A stretch of 46,881 bases of DNA from an uncultured bacterium (lineage in GTDB: Bacteria > Patescibacteriota > Minisyncoccia > Phycocordibacterales > PALSA-1337). This document shows positions 1-8,329 of the stretch, piece after piece. Each line of letters opens with the position of its first letter. Position 1 is the stretch's first letter. Location: NCBI GenBank assembly GCA_903900935.1, contig CAIUOX010000011.1:1-46881 (forward strand), read 5' to 3'. A model generated the notes under the pieces. It did no database searches. It saw nothing but the letters and a program-made list of their open reading frames with translations, and was not told the origin of the DNA. Position numbers and translations under genes: made by a program.

Positions 1-119
1 CCTGCCGAGTCCTTTTTAGTAGTTTTAATCATTTGGATTTTGCTCGAAATAGTTTCGAACTTTGTCCAGTAAGCACCGCCAATGATATGTACCCCATAAA
101 GTGGACACAGATTTTATGA
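1..119. mobile_element. Possible end of an IS3-family insertion sequence
   Basis: The segment 89-107 reads GTACCCCATAAAGTGGACA. Its complement begins TGTCCACTTTATGGGG, which resembles the terminal inverted repeats of IS3-family elements as I remember them. A plus-strand reading frame is open from the window edge to a TGA at 117-119 and could be the tail of a transposase running through the terminal repeat. Its residues are not diagnostic. The element would lie mostly outside the window, so neither the other end nor a target duplication can be seen. Confidence 0.3.
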
Positions 120-132
120 TAATATGGTGTTC

Positions 133-684
133 ATGAAACTAGATAAAGAAAAAGTTAGAAACCTTGCATTCATAGACGGACAAAATCTACACATGGGCAC
201 AGCAAAGCGGAAAAAAGATCCGTGGCATATTGATCTTGCGCGTTTTCTAGTGTATCTCAAGGAGAAATACAATGTAGATGAAGCTTACTATTTTCTTGGA
301 TATGTTCAAGAAGAAAATCAAGAATTGTATGATGAAATACAGAAGGCTGGTTTCATTCTTAAATTTCGAGAACATAATCCAGCTATGATCGGAAAGAAAA
401 AAGGTAATGTTGATTCGGATATCATTTTCCATATAATGAAAAAGATGTATAAGAAAGAAGATTTTGAAAAGATTGTCCTTGTATCAGGAGATGGTGATTA
501 CAAGCTGGTGGTGGATTTCATGATAGAAGAAAAAAGATTTGTGAAAATATTGTTTCCAGATCTTGATAGAGCATCTTCTCTCTATAAAAAACTCTCAAAC
601 AAATACTTTGCTAATTTGGATAATAAAGATATTAGAACAAAAATCACTATCAGTAACCTGGGTAAAAAGAAAAGGGTGCCTTAG
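133..684 (+). CDS. NYN-domain (LabA/DUF88-like) putative ribonuclease
   Basis: A protein of about 183 residues. The N-terminus has the NYN signature FIDGQNLH, and the core has the acidic motifs NVDSDIIFHIM and LVSGDGDY. These are the aspartates that form the PIN-like metal site in LabA/DUF88 proteins, so a small single-domain RNA-cleaving role is likely. The target is unknown. I prefer the ATG at 133 over the one at 124 because TAATAT (120-125) then ends 7 nt before the start, as in other genes here. A weak hairpin (GAAAAGGG with CCCCTTTTC, about 670-711) follows. The gene stands alone beside a possible IS end, so it may be accessory. Confidence 0.8.
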   Translation: MKLDKEKVRNLAFIDGQNLHMGTAKRKKDPWHIDLARFLVYLKEKYNVDEAYYFLGYVQEENQELYDEIQKAGFILKFREHNPAMIGKKKGNVDSDIIFHIMKKMYKKEDFEKIVLVSGDGDYKLVVDFMIEEKRFVKILFPDLDRASSLYKKLSNKYFANLDNKDIRTKITISNLGKKKRVP

Positions 685-791
685 GTAATTAACCGTTTGG
701 ACCCCTTTTCGTCGTAATACCTATATCCTAGCTAACGGTTCGCTAAAAGTCAAGCAAAATTGTGGATTAGATTTTGACAATATATTTGTTG

Positions 792-797
792 TATAAT
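792..797 (+). promoter_or_regulatory. -10 box TATAAT, leaderless start
   Basis: A perfect TATAAT is followed by exactly six bases and then the ATG at 804, so transcription should begin at or beside the start codon. A TTGACA at 774-779 lies only 12 nt upstream, too close for a normal -35. Confidence 0.6.
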
Positions 798-803
798 ACA
801 TTC

Positions 804-2459
804 ATGAAATATTTTATACGCACCATAATTGCTATCTTTACTATTACATTGATATCTTGTAGCTTTTCTATTCATGCAAATGCCTCATCACAACCATCAC
901 TGCTTGTAACTTCGCTTGGTTCTGATTCTATGCAGGTGTCGGTTATGGCCGGTGATCCAAATTCCACGGTTAGTTTGCACTATCAATCTGCTTCATCAAT
1001 GGCCTCTATTCCTATTGGAACTAGCAATATCAATGGCAATTTGTCTACAATCATCAATTCTACGACATATCAGATAAAGGGAAATACTCAAGTATATGTG
1101 ACCGCAAATGGAGCATCTTCGCCGAGCACTTTGTGGCCTGATTATTCAAATTCTGGAACATTGTCGCTTAGTCCAGCTGGTCTAGCTATGAAAAAGGGAC
1201 AAGTTACTACGGTAGTTGCTTCTGTCGGATCCAATCTATCAGTTTCTGACAATCCAAATCCTTCTGTTGCTATTGTTTCTATAAGTGGTAGTCAGATTAC
1301 GGTAAATGCTTTAAATTCAGGTTCGACCAATATGATCATCTGTGCTTCTAATATAGGATGTAGAACACTTTACGTATCAGTTGATGCACAAAATAATTCT
1401 ATGAATAGTTCAATTTCTTTTAGTCAGAACAATTCATCTATTACTGTAGGCCAAGTACAGAGTATTTCTATATATGGACAAAGTTCATATGTGCTTTCAA
1501 ACAATTCAAATTCTAGCTCAGTTGGTGCAACATTGAATGGTAGCACCATAACTTTGACTGGTCTCATTCCTGGTCCATCAACGATAACTGTATGTGCAGG
1601 AGGTGGAACAGTGTGCAATTATTTATATGTGACTGTTCAATCATCAACTTCATATTTACAGCCAATGATATCTTTTAGTCAAGGTATTCTCAATTTGATC
1701 ATCGGACAAAATCAGTCAGTATCTATAAGTGGAACAGGAACATATGGTATATCCAATAATTCCAATATTGGAGTAGCCGTAGCAAATATTTCAGGATCTA
1801 CTCTCAATATAAATGCTCTTTCGCAGGGAAGTACAACTGTAACTGTATGTGCTATCGGTACAAATAATAGGACATGTAGTGGTGTATCAGTATCAGTACA
1901 GCAGACACAAAGTCAGATTGCATCAACTACAAATCCGAGGATCACTCTTAGTCAGACAAATTTGAATATGACTATTGGACAGAGTCAGTATGTCACAATA
2001 ACAGGTAATGGTGGGTATTATATTTCACAAAATTCTGGACAAAATGCTATTTCTGCAAATATATCTGGTAATACTTTGGAGATAAGTGCCATTGCATCTG
2101 GTGGCTCAAATATAACTGTGTGTCAGAATTCAAATCAGTGTGCCACGGTATATGCCTATTCAGCACCATCTTTCATGAATACTTCAAGTAACAGTCCATC
2201 AGTTATCACGCCCACTTTGGTATTTTTAACATTCAGCAAACCTCTCTATGTCGGAGTAACTGCTCTTGGAATTTCTGATCCAGAAGTAGTAGCTCTACAA
2301 AAGCACTTGAAAGCAGATGGGGTATATTCTGGTCCTATTACTGGATATTTTGGTACCCAAACAAAAGCCGCTGTCCAAAAGTATCAGCGCAAAAATAAGC
2401 TAAGTCCTATTGGATCTGTTGGTCCAGCTACACGCGCATTACTAAACAAAAGTATATAA
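804..2459 (+). CDS. Secreted Ig-like repeat protein with C-terminal peptidoglycan-binding domain
   Basis: A protein of 551 residues. It starts with a signal peptide (hydrophobic segment at about residues 5-20, then HANASS). After a divergent N-terminal segment come four tandem bacterial Ig-like (BIG2-type) repeats of about 75-80 residues. Each begins like LSQ..L..TIGQ.Q.V.I.G and ends with a strand carrying two cysteines (ICASNIGC, VCAGGGTVC, VCAIGTNNRTC, VCQNSNQC). The last 65 residues form a PG_binding_1 domain (DPEVVALQKHL, then YFGTQTKAAVQKYQ). The protein is probably exported and held in the cell wall by this tail, displaying the repeats outside. Ser, Asn and Thr content is very high. 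Its ligand is unknown; an adhesin-like or structural role is an inference. Confidence 0.85.
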   Translation: MKYFIRTIIAIFTITLISCSFSIHANASSQPSLLVTSLGSDSMQVSVMAGDPNSTVSLHYQSASSMASIPIGTSNINGNLSTIINSTTYQIKGNTQVYVTANGASSPSTLWPDYSNSGTLSLSPAGLAMKKGQVTTVVASVGSNLSVSDNPNPSVAIVSISGSQITVNALNSGSTNMIICASNIGCRTLYVSVDAQNNSMNSSISFSQNNSSITVGQVQSISIYGQSSYVLSNNSNSSSVGATLNGSTITLTGLIPGPSTITVCAGGGTVCNYLYVTVQSSTSYLQPMISFSQGILNLIIGQNQSVSISGTGTYGISNNSNIGVAVANISGSTLNINALSQGSTTVTVCAIGTNNRTCSGVSVSVQQTQSQIASTTNPRITLSQTNLNMTIGQSQYVTITGNGGYYISQNSGQNAISANISGNTLEISAIASGGSNITVCQNSNQCATVYAYSAPSFMNTSSNSPSVITPTLVFLTFSKPLYVGVTALGISDPEVVALQKHLKADGVYSGPITGYFGTQTKAAVQKYQRKNKLSPIGSVGPATRALLNKSI

Positions 2460-2501
2460 GCTTGATGGGTATAGGGTTGATTTTATGCTACCCTAAACTC
2501 T

Positions 2502-4286
2502 ATGTCCCATAGACAAGAATATCCAAAAGTCACCATTATCGACGTACTCAAAGAGTATGGCCGTGTTGCCAAAAAGTATTGGTTTGCTCTTATAGTTGCA
2601 ATTATTTCTACTATTGTGCCGATTATATCAGCTAGTATAATCGCGCCACTATTCTATAAGAAATTTTTTGATATCTTGACTCAAGGAGCTAATCCTCTTG
2701 TCGCAACTCCTGAACTAATAAATATTATTCTCTTCATATTGTTGATGAATGTTATTGCGTGGATAAGTTTCCGCATATATTCATTTGTTATTGTTCACAT
2801 ACAAACAGGTATTATGAATAATTTACGCCAGGATGCTTATGATTACATCATTGGTCATTCGTATGCATTTTTTAGTAATACATTCAGTAGTTCATTGGTG
2901 CAAAAGATCAATCGATTCATGCGTTCGTTTGAGCGTGTTACTGATAGATTTTTCCAAGAAATTATACCAATCATGGTCAGAGTTATTGGTGTGTGTATTG
3001 TTCTTTGGTATATACAGCCGATCCTCACTCTTGCCATTGTTATTTGGATGGTTGTATTTCTATTACTTTCATTTGTATTATCACGTTGGAAAATACCATA
3101 TGATATCAATTCTGCAAAAGTGGAGTCTTTGGCTACTGCCACAATGGCTGACAGCCTTTCCAATCATGCCACAATACAGATGTTCAATCGTTTTTCTTAC
3201 GAATCCAGTCTTTTTGGTATTGCAAATACTACTTATACCAAAGCACTCAGTGCAAAATGGAATGTTTCCAATGTGATCGATGCGATACAAGCAGTCCTCA
3301 ATGTTGCTACAGAATTCTTGATCTTTTATGTGGCTATCAAGTTTTGGGGAATGGGCATGATATCAGTAGGAACATTCGTATTGATCCAGATATATATCAT
3401 CGGTCTTATGAACAATTTCTGGGCATGGAGTCGTATATTGCGTGATTTGTATGAAGCCTTTGCTGATGCTAAAGAAGCTGTTGAAATCATGAAACTTTCT
3501 CACGGAATAAAGGATGCTCCTCATGCAAAACCACTCACAGTTACTTCTGGTGCTATTGATTTCAAGGATATTGGTTTTCATTTCAATGAAGGCTCAGGAG
3601 TCTTGAATGGTATTGCCTTGAATATAAAACCTGGCGAACGAGTTGCTCTTATCGGTCCTTCTGGAGCAGGCAAGTCAACAATGGTTAGATTGTTATTACG
3701 TTTGTATGATATCCAAAAAGGCTCTATTTCTATTGATGGCCAGGATATTACACATGTTACTCAGGGAAGTTTACGTGAGTCGATTAGTTTTGTGCCACAA
3801 GATCCGATACTGTTCCATCGTTCACTCAAAGATAATATTAAATATGGCAAAACTGATGCAACTGACGAGGAGGTTATATGTGCTGCAAAACTCGCACATT
3901 GTCATGAGTTTATTGAGACTCTTCCGAATGGTTATGATACCTATGTAGGTGAGCGTGGTATCAAACTTTCTGGTGGTGAACGTCAGCGTGTTGCGATTGC
4001 GCGAGCAATACTCAAGAATGCACCGATTCTTGTGCTTGATGAGGCAACATCAAGCCTAGATTCACATTCAGAAATGCTCATTCAAGATGCACTTGATGTT
4101 CTCATGAAAGATAAAACGGTAGTTGTTATTGCGCACAGACTTTCAACTATCAGTAAGATGAATCGTATCGTTGTGCTTGATCAAGGATCTATTATTGAGC
4201 AGGGTAGTCATGATGAGCTTCTACGCAAAAATGGTCTATATGCAAAATTGTGGTCATTGCAATCGCAAGGATTCATCAAAAGCTAA
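2502..4286 (+). CDS. ABC exporter, fused permease and ATPase (MsbA/MDR type)
   Basis: A protein of 594 residues. The N-terminal half (about 1-340) has six predicted membrane segments of the type 1 exporter fold. The C-terminal nucleotide-binding domain has Walker A GPSGAGKST (about 385-393), signature LSGGERQRVAIARA, Walker B ILVLDEATSSLD and the switch histidine in VVIAHRLST. The half-transporter should work as a homodimer that pumps a lipid, peptide or drug outward; the substrate cannot be read from sequence. The start is preceded by TACCCT ending 7 nt upstream, with no Shine-Dalgarno. Gene 4305 follows closely and may be co-transcribed. Confidence 0.9.
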   Translation: MSHRQEYPKVTIIDVLKEYGRVAKKYWFALIVAIISTIVPIISASIIAPLFYKKFFDILTQGANPLVATPELINIILFILLMNVIAWISFRIYSFVIVHIQTGIMNNLRQDAYDYIIGHSYAFFSNTFSSSLVQKINRFMRSFERVTDRFFQEIIPIMVRVIGVCIVLWYIQPILTLAIVIWMVVFLLLSFVLSRWKIPYDINSAKVESLATATMADSLSNHATIQMFNRFSYESSLFGIANTTYTKALSAKWNVSNVIDAIQAVLNVATEFLIFYVAIKFWGMGMISVGTFVLIQIYIIGLMNNFWAWSRILRDLYEAFADAKEAVEIMKLSHGIKDAPHAKPLTVTSGAIDFKDIGFHFNEGSGVLNGIALNIKPGERVALIGPSGAGKSTMVRLLLRLYDIQKGSISIDGQDITHVTQGSLRESISFVPQDPILFHRSLKDNIKYGKTDATDEEVICAAKLAHCHEFIETLPNGYDTYVGERGIKLSGGERQRVAIARAILKNAPILVLDEATSSLDSHSEMLIQDALDVLMKDKTVVVIAHRLSTISKMNRIVVLDQGSIIEQGSHDELLRKNGLYAKLWSLQSQGFIKS

Positions 4287-4304
4287 TAATGTTATGATAC
4301 AGGC

Positions 4305-4796
4305 ATGACACATACAATTATTCTCATAATCGCAGGAATCCTTCTTATTCCAGGTATTATAATGTCGATTATTCCTGTAGTTCCAGGAATGTTGTATATG
4401 CTAGTTGTTGTTGTATTATATGGTTTCTATGACAACTTTTATCACATTACTTTGCTTGATGTTGGTATACTTGCTTTGATCTCTGCAATAGCGATGATTA
4501 TTGATACTATTTCTGGATTGATTGGGGCAAAGTGGGGAGGAGCTGATTGGACAGCAATTGTGTCTGGTTTCGTTGGTCTTATATTTGGTTCGGCATTTAT
4601 TCCAGTACCTATCATCGGGAGTATTATTGGAATGTTTTTTGGAGTATTAGCTTCTGAGTGGTATAGAACACGCAATATTGTTCATTCACATCGTGTAGCT
4701 ACTGGAAGCATCATCGGTTCTCTTGCTGGTGCTGGTGTGAAACTTGTAGCATCATTTGCATTCTTAATTTTATTTATTGCATTCGCCCTATATTAG
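4305..4796 (+). CDS. DUF456 family membrane protein
   Basis: A protein of 163 residues made almost wholly of hydrophobic helices (four or five segments). The N-terminus carries IPVVPGMLYML. The glycine-rich loops GLIGAKWGGADW and IIGMFFGVLASEWYR match the pattern of DUF456 (PF04306) proteins. The function of this family is not known. TATGAT at 4293-4298 ends six bases before the ATG, so it probably has its own leaderless promoter despite lying only 18 nt after the ABC exporter. Confidence 0.8.
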   Translation: MTHTIILIIAGILLIPGIIMSIIPVVPGMLYMLVVVVLYGFYDNFYHITLLDVGILALISAIAMIIDTISGLIGAKWGGADWTAIVSGFVGLIFGSAFIPVPIIGSIIGMFFGVLASEWYRTRNIVHSHRVATGSIIGSLAGAGVKLVASFAFLILFIAFALY

Positions 4797-4828
4797 TTTG
4801 TACGCTATAATTTTCAATATTCAAACGT

Positions 4829-5620
4829 ATGATACTCCTTATTTCTCTTGCAACATTCACAGCTACGCTAATCGGTGGTCTTGTTGCTGTGCGTCTCAAA
4901 GATAAGCTCCATATAATTCTTGGTTTTAGTGCTGGTGCAATAGTTGCTGTTGCATTTTTTGATCTTATACCAGAATCACTCAATATTGGTTCTCGTTTTT
5001 TTGGTGCTGATACTATTATGAGTATTGTTGCTCTTGGTTTTTTGATATATCTGGTTCTTGATCGCGCCATATTTCTTCATGCACACGCTCATGAAGAATG
5101 TGAAACCACTGGACATACTTTTGATATTTCAAAACATGAGCATGATCATGAATATGAACCATCAGTCATAGAATCAAAAAAGCTTAGACGAGGTGTATTT
5201 GGAGCAGGAAGTCTTTCAATCCATAGTTTTCTAGATGGTGTTGCAATTGGCCTTTCATTTCAGGTATCTACTACTGTTGGTATTATTGTTGCGGTAGCTG
5301 TTCTCGTGCATGATTTTTCTGATGGTATGAATACAGTCAGTATGATCCTCAAGAATAAGGGTACTACAAAACACGCACTTCGATGGCTTGTAGTAGATGC
5401 AATAGCTCCTGTATTGGGTGTCACATCAACTCTCTTTTTTACATTACCAGAACAATATTTGAGCGTTGTTCTTGCATTATTCTCTGGTTTCTTTTTGTAT
5501 ATTGGTGCTAGTGATCTTATTCCTGAGAGTCAGCACAAGCATCCAAAATTATTAACTACAGGTATGACACTGTTTGGAGCTACTGTACTATATGTTGTGA
5601 TACGTATTGCTGGATTATAA
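4829..5620 (+). CDS. ZIP family metal transporter
   Basis: A protein of 263 residues with about eight membrane segments. The cytoplasmic loop between segments 3 and 4 is histidine-rich (HAHAHEECE, then KHEHDHEYE, about residues 84-110), a typical metal-binding loop. The pore motifs HSFLDGVAIG (H132, D136) and VHDFSDGMNTV correspond to the transmembrane 4 and 5 metal sites of GufA/ZIP proteins. It most likely moves zinc or iron(II) into the cytoplasm. It sits next to a P-type ATPase, which suggests that the two together set the level of a metal. TATAAT at 4806-4811 lies 17 nt upstream, leaving a short leader. Confidence 0.88.
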   Translation: MILLISLATFTATLIGGLVAVRLKDKLHIILGFSAGAIVAVAFFDLIPESLNIGSRFFGADTIMSIVALGFLIYLVLDRAIFLHAHAHEECETTGHTFDISKHEHDHEYEPSVIESKKLRRGVFGAGSLSIHSFLDGVAIGLSFQVSTTVGIIVAVAVLVHDFSDGMNTVSMILKNKGTTKHALRWLVVDAIAPVLGVTSTLFFTLPEQYLSVVLALFSGFFLYIGASDLIPESQHKHPKLLTTGMTLFGATVLYVVIRIAGL

Positions 5621-5690
5621 TCTTGGAAACATAATTGTAGTGAGTAGCTATCAATCTATATAGTATATTTTTTCTGCTATACTATCATTC

Positions 5691-7607
5691 ATGAATAGTA
5701 TCTCTCATATTGCTTCTACGCATACAAAACGTACATTTACTGAGATAGAAGGAACATTTTTTCTGGTGATGGATATAACGCTTATTGTTGCTACAACTAT
5801 CATGTTGATTGCTTCTTTTTTCTTGCATAAAGATATTGCTGATATTATTCTTGCAACTCTGACAGTAATAGGACTTATTCCTGTAGCAGTGTCCGCTATT
5901 CATTCACTGATTCGAAGACGGCTTTCAATTGATTTGCTCGCTGCTATTGCTCTGATTTTCTCGCTTATTTCTCGAGAATGGTTCTCAGCAGGATTTATTA
6001 CGTTGATGTTGGCTTTCGCCCGTCTTTTTGGTCGTATTACCGAAGCTCGCGCCAATAAGACCATTCAAAGTTTGATGAAATATCATGTTGAGAATGTACG
6101 CGTACAAGTCGGAGAAACTATACGAGAAATGCACATTAGTGAAGTTAAAAAAGGCGATCATGTCATTGTTGAATCAGGAGATCGTATGCCAGTTGATGGT
6201 ACAGTTATATCTGGTGTAGCTGAGATTGATGAATCTTCATTGACTGGCGAGAGCGAATTGGTTCCCAAAAAGGTAGGTGATCAGGTATATACAGCCACTG
6301 TCAATGAATCTGGTTCACTCGTAGTCCGTGCAGAAAAGCTTGGTGCAGATACTACATTGTCTCGTATGATTAGTTTGGTTGATGAGGCAAGTCGCCAGAA
6401 GAATGATGCTGAGCGTGCTGCGGATAGATTTACTCAATGGTATATTGCTCTATCATTGGTTACAGCTGTAACAATGTATATGCTTGGTATAAGTCCAAGA
6501 AATATACTTTCAGTTTTATTGGTAGTTTGTGCAGATGATATCGCTGTTGCAGTACCACTTGCATTCACTGCAGCTATTAGTCGTGCGGCAAAGCGTGGAG
6601 TTATCGTGAAAGGTTCACAAGCATTTGAGCAGATATCTCGCTTAAAATATATTTTGACTGATAAGACCGGCACGATTACTAGAGGTAAGCCAAAAGTTAT
6701 TGATATCAAAGCATATGGTCCATGGTCTATTGAACAGGTCGTTGAGTATTTTGGTATGGGGGCCTCAGAGTCGCGACACATAGTCTCTCGAGCTATTCTT
6801 GAATATTTATCTGAGCATCATCTATCTGTGCATGCACCACATGAATCATCAGAAGTTTCTGGTCAAGGCATCAACTTTTCTCACGATAATCAGCAGATGT
6901 TCCTTGGTCGCCTTTCATTCTTGGAAACAAAAGGTATTCATGTTGATGAAGCAATCATACGAGACATCACTAGTGAAAAAGATGCAGGCAGAGGAATCGT
7001 TGTGCTAGCAATCAATAATGAGATTGCTGGTCTACTCTCATACCGCGATGAAATTCGTCCAAGAGTAAAAGAAATTATTGCAGAAACAAAAGAGCTTGGT
7101 GTATTGGAGTGGCATTTGTTGACTGGTGACAATGAGCGCTCTGCGGCTCCAGTGGTCCGCGAGCTTGGTATCAATGATTTTCATGCCAATATGACTCCTG
7201 AAACAAAAGTTGCTTTTATCAAAGCTTTTCAGGAAAAACACCGTGCGCACTCAAAACACGCCAATTGGGAGGTGGTTGGATATATTGGTGATGGGGTGAA
7301 TGATGCTGGTGCCTTGGCGCTTGTGGACGTATCTATTGCAATGGGTGGAATCGGAGCTGATGCCGCGATAGAAGCATCTGATATAACAATCATGAAAGAT
7401 CATCTGTCTAGATTGCCAGAAGTAATGCTTTTGTCACAGCGTGTTACTAGAATCATGCATCAGAATTTTGCTATATGGGCTATTACCAATATCATTGGAT
7501 TGGGATTGGTTGCATTTGGAGTAATTGGACCAGCAGGTGCCGCTACATACAATTTTCTTTCTGATTTTTTGCCGATCGGTAATGCTCTTCGTGCAGGAAG
7601 AAAATAA
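5691..7607 (+). CDS. P1B-like P-type ATPase with altered metal motif (CADD)
   Basis: A protein of 638 residues with the standard catalytic elements: actuator loop LTGES (about 183), phosphorylation site DKTGTIT (D324), a GQGI loop, TGDNERSA and the hinge GDGVNDAGAL. The layout with two helices after the P-domain matches heavy-metal (P1B) pumps, but there is no N-terminal metal-binding domain. The membrane motif normally written CPC/SPC/TPC reads C280-A-D-D, so the proline is missing and two aspartates are present. The usual HP pair of the N-domain is RHIVSRAI (H kept, P lost). The ion is therefore uncertain. The pump lies downstream of a ZIP importer. TATACT ends 7 nt before the ATG. Confidence 0.85.
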   Translation: MNSISHIASTHTKRTFTEIEGTFFLVMDITLIVATTIMLIASFFLHKDIADIILATLTVIGLIPVAVSAIHSLIRRRLSIDLLAAIALIFSLISREWFSAGFITLMLAFARLFGRITEARANKTIQSLMKYHVENVRVQVGETIREMHISEVKKGDHVIVESGDRMPVDGTVISGVAEIDESSLTGESELVPKKVGDQVYTATVNESGSLVVRAEKLGADTTLSRMISLVDEASRQKNDAERAADRFTQWYIALSLVTAVTMYMLGISPRNILSVLLVVCADDIAVAVPLAFTAAISRAAKRGVIVKGSQAFEQISRLKYILTDKTGTITRGKPKVIDIKAYGPWSIEQVVEYFGMGASESRHIVSRAILEYLSEHHLSVHAPHESSEVSGQGINFSHDNQQMFLGRLSFLETKGIHVDEAIIRDITSEKDAGRGIVVLAINNEIAGLLSYRDEIRPRVKEIIAETKELGVLEWHLLTGDNERSAAPVVRELGINDFHANMTPETKVAFIKAFQEKHRAHSKHANWEVVGYIGDGVNDAGALALVDVSIAMGGIGADAAIEASDITIMKDHLSRLPEVMLLSQRVTRIMHQNFAIWAITNIIGLGLVAFGVIGPAGAATYNFLSDFLPIGNALRAGRK

Positions 7608-7657
7608 TTTACTATATTCAAATATGGCGATGGTGATGTACATGTTATACTTATTTC

Positions 7658-8299
7658 ATGAATATATTCATAACATCTCCACTTATAGGATTGGTCGCGC
7701 TGGTACTTGTATGGATTATTGCCAGCTGGAAGGTCAATCGCGTCAGCTCACCACCATATCATGTGATTTCCAAAAAGAAGGAGTATGAGATACGTGCATA
7801 CAATCCTTATATTGTCGCTGAGACTATTGTAGAAGGTGATCGAGATATTGCGATGAAAACTGGTTTCAAAATTCTTGCTTCATATATTTTTGGTGGCAAT
7901 GTTGATCGTACAAAGATAGACATGACGGCCCCTGTAGTTGAGAGTGATTTGGCTTCGGTCAAAATTCCAATGACTACTCCAGTAATTGTCAGAGACAATT
8001 CAAAGACTTCTCACGTCATTTCTTTTGTGATGTCTAGAGAATATACGCTTGCCACTCTTCCCAAGCCTACTGATTCTCGTATCGTTTTCAATACAATACC
8101 TGCACATAATGTGGCAGTTAGAAATTTTTCTTGGTATGCCAGCAATAGTCGGACTCAGAAACAAAAAGATATACTGAATGCAGTTTTGACTCGTGATGGA
8201 ATCATACAAGAAGGTGGCATATCATATGCTGGCTATACTGCACCATTCACGATTCCTTTTATGGAAAAGCATGAGGTTATGGTTAGAGTTCAAATATAG
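7658..8299 (+). CDS. SOUL family putative heme-binding protein, membrane-anchored
   Basis: A protein of 213 residues. One N-terminal transmembrane helix (about 8-25) is followed by a SOUL/HBP domain: YEIRAYNPYIVAET, IFGGNVDRTKIDMTAPV and the C-terminal YNPPF-like segment read here as YTAPFTIPFMEKHEV. Family members bind heme or porphyrin. The anchoring suggests it acts at the outer face of the membrane. TATACT (7646-7651) ends six bases before the ATG, another leaderless start. It follows the P-type ATPase by about 50 nt; a metal or heme link is possible but unproven. Confidence 0.85.
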   Translation: MNIFITSPLIGLVALVLVWIIASWKVNRVSSPPYHVISKKKEYEIRAYNPYIVAETIVEGDRDIAMKTGFKILASYIFGGNVDRTKIDMTAPVVESDLASVKIPMTTPVIVRDNSKTSHVISFVMSREYTLATLPKPTDSRIVFNTIPAHNVAVRNFSWYASNSRTQKQKDILNAVLTRDGIIQEGGISYAGYTAPFTIPFMEKHEVMVRVQI

Positions 8300-8329
8300 T
8301 ATAGTTAAATATGCTACTCTATATTTTCA

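Noticed and set aside
774-779. A -35 TTGACA for the surface protein gene.
   Set aside because: The spacer to TATAAT is only 12 bases, too short for standard sigma-70 recognition.
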